Below the pieces are notes generated by a model. It made no database searches. It had not been told where the DNA came from and saw only the letters and a program-made list of their open reading frames with translations. Positions 33,263 through 44,855 of a DNA stretch of 64,000 nucleotides are shown here, piece after piece. The first letter of the stretch is position 1. Each line of letters begins with the position of its first letter. The position numbers and the translations under genes were made by a program. Source of the DNA: Rhinopomastus cyanomelas (Eukaryota > Chordata > Aves > Bucerotiformes > Rhinopomastidae); assembly GCA_013400115.1 (NCBI GenBank), contig VXBP01003514.1, positions 193,888 through 257,887 of the forward strand. The letters are read 5' to 3'.

Positions 33263-34508
33263 CTTGCTCTCTGGCTGTAACTTTTTGGACTGCCTGACTG
33301 AGAATTTAAGGCAAATAAGTTCCAGGTGTTACTTTCACCATTGTTTAAAGGCTTTTGGTTTCTGAGTTGCATCAGTACAAGGCTTTTAGACATCATAAAA
33401 AGGTCTAAGTCAAAAATGATGCTCAGAGTGCTGTCCTCAGTGACAGAAATGACATTACTCTTGTTCCTAAGAGTGAGAAAAGAAAATAGGAAAGATCCTG
33501 CGGATGACCCTGTGCTTTGGAACGGGGTTCCCCAGAGAATAAAGCTGGTTGAAAAACAGCAGATACACTGCTTACGTAGTCACCAGCATTTTTCAGGCTT
33601 GATGTCTTGGATGCTTCTCTAATAACTGCACATATTTAGATATATAAACACAGAATGGGGAAAGATGGGTCAAGAGCTGAGCTTTGAGAGGCTTCTCTTG
33701 GTTCGTGCTTCAGGAAGGAGGAAACGATAAGCAAGGAGGGAGTCCAGCCAGGAGAGGGCAGAATCATAAAGGCTAAGGGAGGAGAAGGTCAGGGTGAGGA
33801 TGATGATGAGCGGTGCAAACCACAGGGAAAAGAGGAAGGCGTTTGGATCTCCAGCTTGGTGCTGGAAAGTGCTCTGACAGAAAGGGAACAAGGCAGCACC
33901 CAGGATGGAAGAACAGGGAGAAAGTCCCACTTGCAACTGGACTTTGTGCATCCACTCAGCTGACCTGACACGGGATGCAGTCTAATGGCGCTTTGTCGAC
34001 CTACTTTCTTAATCTTGGTAAACGTAAGTCTTCAGCACAGCAGCTTTTTGTGAAACAGGATGCAATTTAAGGCAAGAATGTTCCCTTAGAAGTAAATAAA
34101 CATGAAACGGATAGGATGTTATGTTCTGTTAGCACCAGTCACAGCCTTTCCTAACTGTTGGACTTTGTGAGCACGGACTCCTGGCAGGGCTGTTCTCGCT
34201 CTCTCCCTCTTTTGTTTGTTTTGCTCAATGAGGTTGAAAATTCGATTATATTTATATTATATTTTAACATTATGTTTATATCATTTCTTATAGATATCAA
34301 CATTTGTATTTATATTAAAGTATTTCGATTATATTTACTATACATCATCCAGGGAGAAATGCACTTCCCTAATCCTTGTATATTTTCAATATCTTGAGGC
34401 TCATTTGAATTTGCATCATGCCTGTTACATTACCCTTGTTCTTTTTTATCAGTTTTATCTGGTTTTATTTTATCAGAAACCCACACAACTGAAATTCTGC
34501 CCATTTAA
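33263..34508. other. Unique non-coding sequence
   Basis: Purine-rich around 33700-33930. AT-rich around 34230-34350 with several TATATT runs. Overlapping minus-strand frames at 33670-33970 come from the purine bias and show no domain. Confidence 0.55.
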
Positions 34509-34885
34509 TCACAGAATATCAAAGAATCAGAGAACATCAGGCTTTGGAGGGAACCTCGAAAAATCATCCAGTCCAATCCCCCTACCAAAGCAGAATCACC
34601 CAGACCAAGTCACACAGGAACATATCCAAGTGGGTTTTAAATGTCTCCAGAGAAGGAGACTCCACAACCCCCCTGGGCAGCTATTTCCAGGGCTCTGTCA
34701 CCCTCACCGTGAAGAAGGTCCTTCTCATATTGATGAGGAACCTCCTGTGTTCCAGCTGACACTCATTGCCTCTAGTCCTGTCATTAGATGCCCCTGAGCA
34801 GAGCCTGGCTCCATCCTCCTGATATCCACTCTTCATATATTCATCAGCACTCATGTGGTCACCTCTCAGTCTCATTTTTTCCCAA
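34509..34885 (-). mobile_element. CR1 LINE fragment, type A
   Basis: Antisense from a duplicated tail (CACAGAATATCAAAGAATCAG) through GGTCACCTCTCAGTCTCATT. Truncated near 34885. Confidence 0.93.
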
Positions 34886-35156
34886 AACTTAGCATCCTGA
34901 GTTCTGAGCATCTGAGTTACAAGTTCTTTTTAATAGCCAGTAGATGGAGCTTGACACCTCTTGGCTAGATCGCCTCACTTCAGCACAGCATGTGAATCCT
35001 TGTCTGAAACAGAAAAGTGATTTCTACTTATATTTTCCTTTCCCCAGAACTGGCCAGATGTGACGTGGCCTCTCCTGCCTTGGTGTTACACATATTCTAA
35101 GGTTGATTTTCAGTATTGCATGTCATTTTCTCCTCTTGAGTGGATACTTCTTACTA
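34886..35156. other. Unique sequence containing a CTCF-like motif
   Basis: A short gap between two CR1 fragments. Nothing else recognised. Confidence 0.5.
34937..34950 (+). promoter_or_regulatory. Candidate CTCF binding motif
   Basis: CCAGTAGATGGAGC matches CCASYAGRKGGCRS at 13 of 14 positions (position 12 is A, not C). Its orientation is opposite to the candidate at 29989-30002, so the two point away from each other across about 5 kb. Confidence 0.4.
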
Positions 35157-35256
35157 TTCCTGCGTGACTGGATCTAGGTGATCCTGCCGTGGCAGGGGGA
35201 TTGGACTAGATGATCTTTCGAGGTCCCTTCCAATCCCTAATGATTCTATGATTCTC
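35157..35256 (+). mobile_element. CR1 LINE fragment, type A, short 3' end
   Basis: Last 100 bp only: GTGACTGGATCTAGGTGATC, GATGATCTTTCGAGGTCCCT, tail ATGATTCTATGATTCT. Confidence 0.93.
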
Positions 35257-38048
35257 TAGCTACAGCATACCTGTTCTTCATAAGGAATAGTTTAGAAGGG
35301 TTTGGTGATCTGGACAAGAAGAGACCAATTTCAGCTGATGTGGGTGAACAGTTACAGCATTTGGGATGCCTCTTGCTCCTAAAGCTCTCCAAAAACCTTC
35401 CCATCCTGGTGGCTTTCCCCACTGAGGACTCTGCAAACAGCATCAGTTCTCCCCACATAGGCCAGAGTTAAATGTCATGTTCTTTGATGCAGAGAAGGGC
35501 AACCTGTGCCAGATAAATCTTTAGCAAATGAGTCTGTGAGTTATGCTGCAGGAAATAGCACCTCAGGAAAAAACCATCAGACACCCAAGAAAAGCTCATG
35601 ACACTAAAGATTGAAAGTTATTTACCAAGCTCCTTTCAGGAGCTTATTTTGAACATTCTCAGATGAAAACAACAGCACCACAAATTATCACTTTTTCAAT
35701 TATCAAACCACAGATATTCATTGTGAGTAGCACAGGGAGAGGACTAATGCCAGCCCTAAAAATCCTGAATAAAACATTCACAAGGAATGATGAGAAGCAA
35801 AGGTTGCTGTGGGAAGTTGTATTTCATCTTGAGCTACAGCAAGTGCCATCACAATTACCGTAACAGCAACAGAGCTGAACCAGGAAGATGACAGATGATC
35901 GGTGGTAGCAGGGGGTGTCCACGCTGACGATGAGTCACAGTGAGTTTGCAGATAAAATGCAGGAAAATAGTTTGGCCAGGACAGTGTGAACAGACACCAG
36001 GAGAGATAAAGTCAAGTGATTCTTTGAAGGTGGTCTGATCTTTGAACACGCTGCAGATTAGAGAGGTTGTGAGAGGGCTGAGGCCTTGCTGAGTAGCGGC
36101 TGGATCTTTATTCCCAACCTTTTCTCAGCATGAGGAAATGAAGGAGTCATGTCCCTGCAGATAATGCAGCAGCGCTGCCCTGGCCCTTCTGCCAAGGCTC
36201 TGCAGTCCTGCGTGCTGCCAGTCAGCTGCAGAGATAAGCACGGTGTTACACAGGAACAATTCTGACCTCCAGCAGTCTGACTGCAGGAGTCAGTCTGTCA
36301 AACTGAAAAGAGAAAGCAATCTTTCAAGTAAATTTCTGCAAATAAGGGAAAACAATATGAACAAATCCCAGCTGCCATTAAAGCTCACTCCAGTGCTCTT
36401 GCACAGGGTACTGGTGGGTCCCCTTGATAGCGTCCTCTGCTGCAACTCCACTCTTCCTCATACCTTATCCTTCCCACTGGAAAACTCATTTGGAATGAAG
36501 TTGTCTCCTTCACTGCCTCCCAAACTCTTCAGAGAGTTATTTCCTGCCCTGGCCAGCTCAAGCGAAGCAGTGATGCTGGTACAAATACTCAGCAGCACAT
36601 CTTTTTTGGATACACTGCTAAGAAATTAATTGCTCCTTCACTGAGATTGGGAAAGGTGTCACCTCATTGTTGGTTTTGTTGTCTTTTCATGCTTAACCAC
36701 TACTTTTAGTTTCTGTTGCCCACCTACTCGGTGCTGTTACAGATCCTTTAATCCGGGCATGGTAGATGACATGTTCTCTGGCAGCGGGTTGTTATTTCTT
36801 TTCTGAAGGAGCTGGGACATCTCCAGGCTCTGGAGCAGAAGCAAATGCTGACTAGTCCTTTTGACACAGAGGAATGTTACAACATAGTCCTTTACCAGTT
36901 GATTAGAGGAGCAGAAATAAACCTTGAGCATGACACTAAATCTATTTATAGACACCGAGTAGGCAGAAAGTAGATGAGGAACCAAAACATTAAGGAAATA
37001 ACTTTCTCAGTCACTACCAGGCAATGACAGAATTATCTTACTAGTATTTAGCTTTTGATATTTGAGAGCAGTAAGTGTGTGAAGGGCTCAGGGACAGCCG
37101 CTTCAGGCTCCCCGCGCTCCCCGGTAGGAGCGTCGCGTGGTTGGGTGCAAGGAGAGGCAACTGTGGAAAGGCTGAGTGGTCTGAGGTGGACAGACATCTG
37201 AACAGAACGTGCAGTGTCTGCATTTACAGGGAAGAGACCAAAGCTAGTGACATCCTTCGTGGTATTTGTAGCCATCCCCTAACCCCTTACTCCTGAGGAC
37301 CCAGCGATGAGCGTAGTAGGAACGATCGTGATGGGCAAGCACCAGCTATCAAGACTGGCAGATGCCAAAATTAGAAGCACTGAAACATTGATGGATGGTG
37401 TAAGATTTTAAGAGATTTGAAATTTTGGGACGAATATATTGAAAGTCAGACACCCTGAGGTGATAGCAAGTGATTTTATTTACTGGCTCCATTCAGATGA
37501 CACCATCACATAAAATATTATCCGTGAAGCAGACAAGAGACCCACTTCCACTCTAGCCACAGCCTTAGTCACAGCCACAGACTCGCAGAATACAAATGAT
37601 ACAAGTACTGATGGATTTATAGCCAAGGTGAATTTGGACAGACAACATTTTACACCAAACAAATGACATCCAGGCCTCAGAGTGACTGGCATCTGTGGTA
37701 AACTGCCATCAGCTGCTTCACCGGGAGAGGCATGAGACGTATAAAAGGTTACGGAACTCTGAGCCTTCTGAGTCCCAGACCTCTGGGAATATTAAAGAGG
37801 GTTAAAGAGCAGGAAAACCTGACATTTGAATACAGACATGTAGAAGTTCACATGGCATAAGCTTCTGCTCTTCATGAAGCAAAGCCTATCAGCATTATTA
37901 CATATTGCCATGGCCTTGGTAAGGGCTGCCAGGACATCCCACAGGAAATCAATTTCCTTTGATTTCGGTGCCATTGTCCAGGGTTTATGTAGATCTAAGT
38001 GACAACAGTTTGCAGCCTGGCCATAGCAGCTATGTCACACATCCAAAC
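35257..38048. other. Unique sequence, 2.8 kb, with a small CpG cluster
   Basis: Between 37097 and 37140 there are seven CpG in about 45 bp, including CCCCGCGCTCCCCGG and GTCGCGTGG, with a 5-bp GCTCC/GGAGC stem. The rest is unremarkable. A 128-codon plus-strand frame at 36243-36629 has no recognised domain. I see no gene. Confidence 0.55.
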
Positions 38049-38123
38049 AGGACTGGAACGGGATGCCCAGCGGGGTTGTGGAGTCTTCTTCTCTGGAGGC
38101 GTTTAAAACCCACCTGGACAATG
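38049..38123 (+). mobile_element. CR1 LINE fragment, type A, left part of a split copy
   Basis: GACTGGAACGGGATGCCCAG and GTTTAAAACCCACCTGGACA, breaking at ACAATG. It resumes at 38491. Confidence 0.92.
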
Positions 38124-38490
38124 TTAGAGTTGGGGCTGTTTAGTTTGAGGAAGAGGAGGCTGAGGGGAGACTTCATCGCTCTCTACAATTATCTGAAAGG
38201 ACACTGTAGAGATGTCGCTGTTGGTCTCTTCTCACAGGTCATTAGTGACAGAAGCAGAAGGAAGGGCTTCAAGCTTCAACAGGGGAGGTTTAGACTAGAC
38301 ATTAGGAAGAAATTCTTCCTGGTCAGGCCCTGGAATGGGCTGCCCAGGGTGGTGGTTGATTCCCGTCCCTGGATGAATTTAAAAGTCACTTAGATGTAGT
38401 GTTGGGGGATGTGGTTTAGGGGTGAACTTGTAGGTTAGGGTTGGACTTGATCCCAAGGGTCTTTCCCAAGCTGAATGATTCTATGATTCT
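38124..38490 (+). mobile_element. CR1 LINE fragment, type B, nested in a type A CR1
   Basis: Sense type B body (AGAGTTGGGGCTGTTTAG, GGTCTCTTCTCACAGGTCAT, TTTAGGGGTGAACTTGTAGG) ending in the tail ATTCTATGATTCT. The outer copy is continuous across it, with ATG on both sides as a possible 3-bp target duplication. Confidence 0.95.
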
Positions 38491-38612
38491 ATGTTCCTGT
38501 GTGACTTGATCTAGGGAATCCTGCTGTGGAAGGGTGATTGGACTAGATCATCTTCTGAGGTCCCTTCCGATCTTTTGAGGTCCCTTCCAGTCCCTAATGT
38601 TCTGTGATTCTG
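38491..38612 (+). mobile_element. CR1 LINE fragment, type A, right part of the split copy
   Basis: Begins ATGTTCCTGTGTGACTTGAT, completing the copy at 38049. TGAGGTCCCTTCC occurs twice, at 38556 and 38576, a 20-bp internal duplication. Ends with tail GTTCTGTGATTCTGT. Confidence 0.93.
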
Positions 38613-40582
38613 TCATTCCTCAGGGACTGTTCTTTGCAAAACTCTTCCGAAACATAAGACAGGAGCTGCTAGGGGGAAAGGAGAAAAGTGAGAAAGAGGA
38701 AGGGGTCAGATTTGAGGACAAATCATTGAAAGAAAGAGGATTAGTCCTAACAGCACTAAAAATGTGTAAAGGATAGTCATAAAGCTGAGCAAAAAACTGA
38801 AGTGAGAATGGCACGAGCAGAATGAAGAAGAAAAATTAAGGCCAGGCTGGGAATTCAAGCTCTGAGGTTTCACCAAGGTAGTAAACACGGGAGTAAGTTG
38901 CCAGGTAAGGCCGTTAAAGACAAGAGAGTTTGATGACCTGTGGGGAAAACAGATGGTTTTTAATGGAGAGTGGATTTCAAGTTTCAGTGGCACAGCAGGA
39001 ACGTGGCAAAGAGACAAACGTAAAAGGCTTGTTGGCCTCAGCGTGCTTTTCCTGTTCAGCAGTGCGTGTGTCTGTTCAGCTCCTGTCTCTGGTCTGTTCT
39101 AAACAGAGACAAGGAAAGGGCAGGGGAGGACAGCGCAGTCAGGTAGGAGAACAGCAGCCAAATGAGCTCTCAGTGTAAACACACAGAAATTTAGAGAAAA
39201 GGAACAAGTTACATCAGAGAGGAATTTGAACTGATTTGTCTTTTCGCTGCTGTTAGATAACACTGTCTCCAAATCAAGGGAGAAGCACATAAAAATGTCA
39301 CTGGTTAAAACCTGACACAGCCTGGTGAGAAGTTCCGAGACCGGGGGACAGGGGAGGTATTTTTCTCCTTCCTAAAAAGGTTTACACAGCTTTTATTGAT
39401 TCAGACGGGTTACAGGCAGAGGGAGATACACCCAGGCAGGTATTTGTGCTCTTCATAAACTGGTTATTTGAAAGTCAGGGGGATGAAAGACAGATAACGG
39501 CAATGGCCGCATCCCATAACAGATAGGAGAGGAAAGAGGCACTCAATCTGTAGTGGAATTTGCTAGATAAACCCTGTAAGCCCATTGCATGGGAACATGA
39601 TGAGCAGCTATTTAGCACCCAGAAGAAAGCATAGGAGACTGTCCCGGCACCTGTCTGTGCCACAGAGGAAGGCAGAGACTCCAAGAGCTGTAAATCCTGT
39701 GAGGCAGCCAGGAGCAGCACAAAAAGCAGAGGGGAAGCTGCTGATGCAGTCAGTAGGGACTAACTGGGATTTTAAAAGTATCACAAGCTTTGAACTCCGC
39801 AGATTCCTGAAGGTGGCCAACTCCAAAGGATCACGAGGTGGTGATCACACCGAAACAGTGGAAACACACAGTGGAAACAGACTTGAGTAAAAGGGGGAAA
39901 TTGAGGAATATTGTGGAATATTCTTGGATTTTATTTATTTGTTTTTATTTATTTAAGGAAAACCGTCGCATGCAGTTGTTTCCCTTTGGCTGGGGAAACT
40001 TGGGGGGTCTAGACTGCACCTGCCCTACCAGAGAAGGCAACCAGTATTGTCCCAAAACCACAATTACAACCTGTTTAAGTTACTATCAGCCCCTTCACAG
40101 GAACATTTTGTGTCTGTTTCACTACAGAATGATAATCTCTAGTCAAGCCATGAAGAGTCAGCTGTTTCCATTGAACCTGGTGTCCAGAAGCTGATGTTTG
40201 ACTATAATTTTGACCCCAATTGTTTTATGCCTCACAGATATTGATGTATTTCTTTTTACCACAGAGAAAGCAATTACATCTTCTGGCCTCTCTGGAAGTC
40301 CTGTGCTTTCTGTCTGGACCTCAGATCCGTGTCATTTTTGCAGTTTCTATTATTTCTGTTTCATTCTTTTGTGCAAAGTAGCTACAACTTTCAGTACTGA
40401 TCACCCTGAGCCATGCCTGACTGTTCTCCTGTGATCTCTTTGGCACTTGTCCTGTTATCCATTCTGCAGCCATCTGGGTGGCTTGTGCAGGTGAATCTGT
40501 AACATGTGCAAATATTCAGTGAGATACCAACCTTCACATCTGTCTTTTAGTTTCATCCTCGTGGACTGGAAGCTCAGAACAC
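38613..40582. other. Unique non-coding sequence, purine-rich at the left
   Basis: About 38650-38850 is A/G-rich. A TTTA-type run lies at about 39928-39956. No CR1 and no coding feature recognised. A weak CTCF-like match at 40467-40480 is not called. Confidence 0.55.
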
Positions 40583-40919
40583 TCATTAATGTTGATTAAT
40601 ATGTGGAAGGTGGGTGTCAGCAGGATGGAGCCAGGCTCTGCTCAGTGGCATCTAATGACAGAACAAGAGACAATGAGTGTGAGCTGGAACAGAGGAGGTT
40701 CCACATCTATCTGAGAAGGAGCTTCCTCACAATGAGGATGATAGAGCACTGGAAGGGGCTGCCCAGCAGGTTTTAGAGTCTCCTTCTCTGGAGATATTTA
40801 AAATCTGCCTGGACATGTTCCTGTGCCACTGCATCTGGGAGATCCTACTGTGGCAAGGGCATTGGCCAGGATGATTTTTCAAGGTCCCTTCCAATCCCTA
40901 ATGTTCTGTGATTCTGTGA
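40583..40919 (+). mobile_element. CR1 LINE fragment, type A
   Basis: Sense, from TTAATGTTGATTAATATGTG through GGAACAGAGGAGGTTCCACA to the intact tail GTTCTGTGATTCTGTGA. Confidence 0.95.
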
Positions 40920-42845
40920 ACAGCATGCCAGGATCCCTTTTCCATGTTAAAGCCATCTCCATCAAGACTTAGCAAATAAGACCTGACCCCTCCAGCTTCC
41001 TGGTGAAATCTCCTGTGTGGAGCTGCCCTTTCCCAGGTCACTTTCCTACCTACTTTCTCATCCATTCCTAAAACTGTGGTAAGAGTCATCATAATTTCTT
41101 GCTCTTCTCAGAGTGTTGTTCAGACTCCTGCTTGGTTTTCTCAGCCCTCACAAATCAATTTTAAAATTGTCTCTGCCTCAAAGGACCAATAAATCTGCTG
41201 TGTCGTGCATTCTGGCTCTTATTTCTCCTCATGAGCTTTCTTGCTATTTTCACTCCATTTCATACTTCCCGTCAAACCTGTTCTTCTGTCCTTGTCAACA
41301 GGACTTTCATCCTGGCTTTCTTCTCTAGTCTGGGTTCATTTATTTCTCCTTATATCACACTTCTTCCAGCAAAACCTTTCACGATAACCCCCCCCAAAAC
41401 ATCTTAAGCAAAACCCCTTGAAGATGATGGGAAGACTTTAATGGACTTTTCCTCGGGCACTGACCATGGTAGCCCCATGGCTGCCCTGCACTGCAGTCTG
41501 CAGGTTAGACTTCAAGAAGATTTAGTGGATCCAACTTAGTTTGCTTCCTGAAAACCCAATTTTTGGGGAATGTTTAAAGTAGACCAGCTATTCTCTTCAA
41601 TGTAACTGGATGTATTTGTATATTTAACCTGAAAAGGAATAAATCTTGGATAATCTTCAAACCCAGATGTTGTCTAAATAAGGAAAAGATTGAAAAGAAA
41701 GGAAAACACCAGGAAAGTAATGGATTGAGAGCTTCCTGGAGACAAGAAGCAGGTATAGCCAAATGTTGGAGTGGAGGATTATTTAAAATTCCTTTGACCA
41801 GTGTACTTCTTAGAGAAATGGATCAAATACTGTTTCTATTAGATGACAGGGGTTCATTTCCTTTCTTTAGATAAACACTTTAAGGTGCCAGACTCCTCTG
41901 TGAGATGATAAATGACTTCCTAGACGTCATCATAAAGGAAGTTGTTCCTTATAACTGTTCTAAATCTGTTACATATCAAATTTCCTGTGCATGGCTGCCA
42001 CTCCACAGTGCTCTCCAGACTGTGTTTCACAAATCCTCAGTGTGTCTTGTAGCATCTAGACACTCACTTTCCAGCTCCATCTTTGGCACCGTTCTCAAAA
42101 CACAGGAGGTCATGGATTGGACTCGTAAGCCAGTGTAACACATCCTGCCTACCTTGAATTACAAAGAAAATACACAACTTGGATGAGTGATTTATGAATT
42201 TATAATTACAGATGGGACTGTTCTGTTTCAGCTCAGCCTGGTGAAGCTGAGAACAGCTGAAATCTGCTTATTTCAGTGATAGGAAATTCAAGAAGAGGGT
42301 TATTGCCCTCTTTGTTTTGGAAAGTTTGGAATGTGGTTTATATGTCGCACTGGAAATAACAATAGAATCGAGGTTCCGCTTGTACTCTTGTACTTTCAGG
42401 CTGCCTGACGGACCTGTAAATATCATGCCAAGCCTTTTGGGTCTTCACTCATTTCCTTTCCACATAAATTGTTAAAATAAGGCTCTCTCTTTATATGGCA
42501 TTTGACATTTGGGAAACGATCGTTGCCGGACCATTTGTCGCAACTAATTAATCCACATCTTATCAGATTCATTCTTCTTTGCCACAAAAGAAAGTTGCAC
42601 AGTTGTAGAAAAGAAGAGAAACTTTGGCAAGATCTCAGACTTGTTTCTTGTGTAGCAGTTGGATAAGCAGAAGGTAAAATACCTGCTGTCTATCTCTTTG
42701 GTTTTCATCACCAGGTGTTCTTTATGTCAGGGTTTGAGGCATCCGTCTCTGAGAACACTTATTTTTCATTAGAAATTCTTTAATGAATTCCTTCTCCTGA
42801 AATGCATGAGAGATATTTACTTTCAGTGAGCCTCATCTGTGTAAC
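40920..42845. other. Unique non-coding sequence
   Basis: No repeats of note. Around 42470-42600 there is an unusual mix of AT-rich homeodomain-like sites (AACTAATTAATCC) and a 10-bp palindrome AACGATCGTT at 42515-42524 in otherwise CpG-poor DNA. No gene recognised. Confidence 0.5.
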
Positions 42846-43019
42846 CAAGGGGGTTGTGGAGTCTCCTTCTCTGGAGACGTTTAAAACCTGCCTGGACGTG
42901 TTCCTGTGCAACTTGGTCTAGGTGATCCTGCTGTGGTGGGGGGATTGGACTGGATGATCTTTCGAAGTCCCCTCCAATCCCTAATGATTCTATGATGCTA
43001 TTCTGTTCTGTGATTCTGT
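42846..43019 (+). mobile_element. CR1 LINE fragment, type A
   Basis: Sense 3' end with GGTTGTGGAGTCTCCTTCTC and an extended mixed tail (ATTCTATGATGCTATTCTG, then GTTCTGTGATTCTG). Confidence 0.94.
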
Positions 43020-44049
43020 ATAACCCTATAACCACATTCTTATCACCGAAGCCATGTGCCTGACAATGTTCCTTTGCTGTTCCTTGAGCAGAGCTGAAGT
43101 CTTAAAATTTCCTTCACCAAACAGGCCTTTAAGAAGAAAATACCCATCAAGTTTTTCCACGTGATCTTTCATCTAGCCAATGACTCCAGGTTCCATACAG
43201 TTCTGCTCTTGATCTGATTCTGTAAAACCATCATTAAACAACACACACTTTTAGGACGGTGCTCTGGAGTGATGTGTTCTCACACAGTTGATTCCAACCA
43301 CTAAGAGATAACCTGAGGAACAGGAGCAATCCCATCGAAGCAGAAGCTCTAATGACTTGATTTGCGTAAATGTTAGAGAGAAGCATGGCTGGAAGAGAAA
43401 GAAATGTGTGTGGGATGGGTAAAGGAATGGCCCCAAACACACAAGTCCTTGACATATGTATTTGTGTTATTATTTTTGTTTTAACTTTAGAGCTGTTGGG
43501 AGCGTGATGACTCCACTGCTTCGCCTCTCACAGACAAATCTGAAGGTCTAAGAAAATAATAGCTCAAGTTACTCCAGGCTGCTGTTTATTAAGCAGCCTT
43601 TCAAACACTAAATATATTAAAGCCCAATCTGGTTTGGCCAGAGGGAAAAAAAAAACCTGAGCAAAGCAAAATGTGAGTTAAAACCAGAAAACATCTAGCA
43701 GTAATGCGATCTACCCCAGGCTATTAAAAAGTCATTAAGCAGGAGGACTGAAACCCACCACTGTCTGAATTAAAATAGTAGAACCCAAGCACTTGGTTTT
43801 GCGCTGCAGAGACCCTATGATACTAGTAGAAGATACCTAGCTAGGTGCAAGTACTCCACAGCATTTTAGAGTGCACCCAGAATCTGCTCCTCAAAATCTA
43901 GAGTGATTGTCCTCGTTTCCAAAGGCAATGAATAGAGAAGAAACCATGCTTAATGAAAACCATATTTAAACCTCTCGCATAGCTGTACCTGGCAGCACTG
44001 GGAGCCATAACTGGTGCACATCTATAGGATCAAGTAAGCCCCATCAGAG
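43020..44049. other. Unique non-coding sequence
   Basis: A ten-base A run near 43647. Nothing else recognised. Confidence 0.55.
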
Positions 44050-44136
44050 ATTCATAGAATCATAGAATCATTAGGGATTGGAAGGGACCTTGAAAGATCA
44101 TCTAGTCCAATCCCTCTGACACAGCAGGATCACCTA
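44050..44136 (-). mobile_element. CR1 LINE fragment, type A, very short
   Basis: Antisense tail ATTCATAGAATCATAGAATC and about 65 bp of body to CAGCAGGATCACCTAA. Confidence 0.92.
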
Positions 44137-44811
44137 ATCATCATTCCTCTACTGATGAATTGTAGCCCAGACCTCTGAGTGCAGGAAATGCAGAAAAGTC
44201 CTTTCCCCCAGAAGCCGTCAAAAGAAAACTCTCCCTAAAGTGACCTTGCTCGTGAGACTGGATGCATTCCAACCTTTGAATCTCAAATGTATATAAACAG
44301 AAGTACACAAATGCAGTAGCAATAGAGATCTTAAAAAACGCCAGGACATTGTCTCTACAAGAAGAGTTCAAGAGCAGGGCAGTTTATCATGGCTGCCCTT
44401 CCTAATATGGGAAGCGACGAGCAGCGGCAGCCCTTGGTAAGAGGCAACACGACTTGCTGGAGCCTTGGTGTGTGTGATAGAGCACCGCAAATGCTGACAC
44501 CCGTGGGGCTAACTAAGAGGCTGCTTCTGAATGCATCTGATCTGATGGAGCTTGCTTGCAAATGTATTTAATTTTCACTGTGGGAGATACGGTCTCTTAT
44601 TTATGAGAGTGAAAACTCCTCTGGCATTAAGAAGAAGCACCACGGGGTCTGCCCCGGAAGGCATCTAGGTGTCTCTCCACGCCATGAGAGGGATTAAATA
44701 CAAACATCTGCTGACAAGTCTGCTGCCATGAGAAATCCAGCTGGGCTTGTACCTTCTGTTCGTATGTGTCCCGAAAGAAAATAGTCAGAAGCCTTAAGCA
44801 ATACATTCACC

Positions 44812-44855
44812 AAGTAGGATGTAAAGTACAGGTTGTAAGTAGGATGTAAAGTACA
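44812..44855. repeat. 19-bp direct duplication, 25-bp period
   Basis: AAGTAGGATGTAAAGTACA at 44812-44830 is repeated exactly at 44837-44855, with GGTTGT between. Confidence 0.93.

Noticed and set aside
40467..40480. CTCF-like match (11 of 14)
   Set aside because: It misses two of the invariant-type positions at the start of the core, so it is too weak to call.
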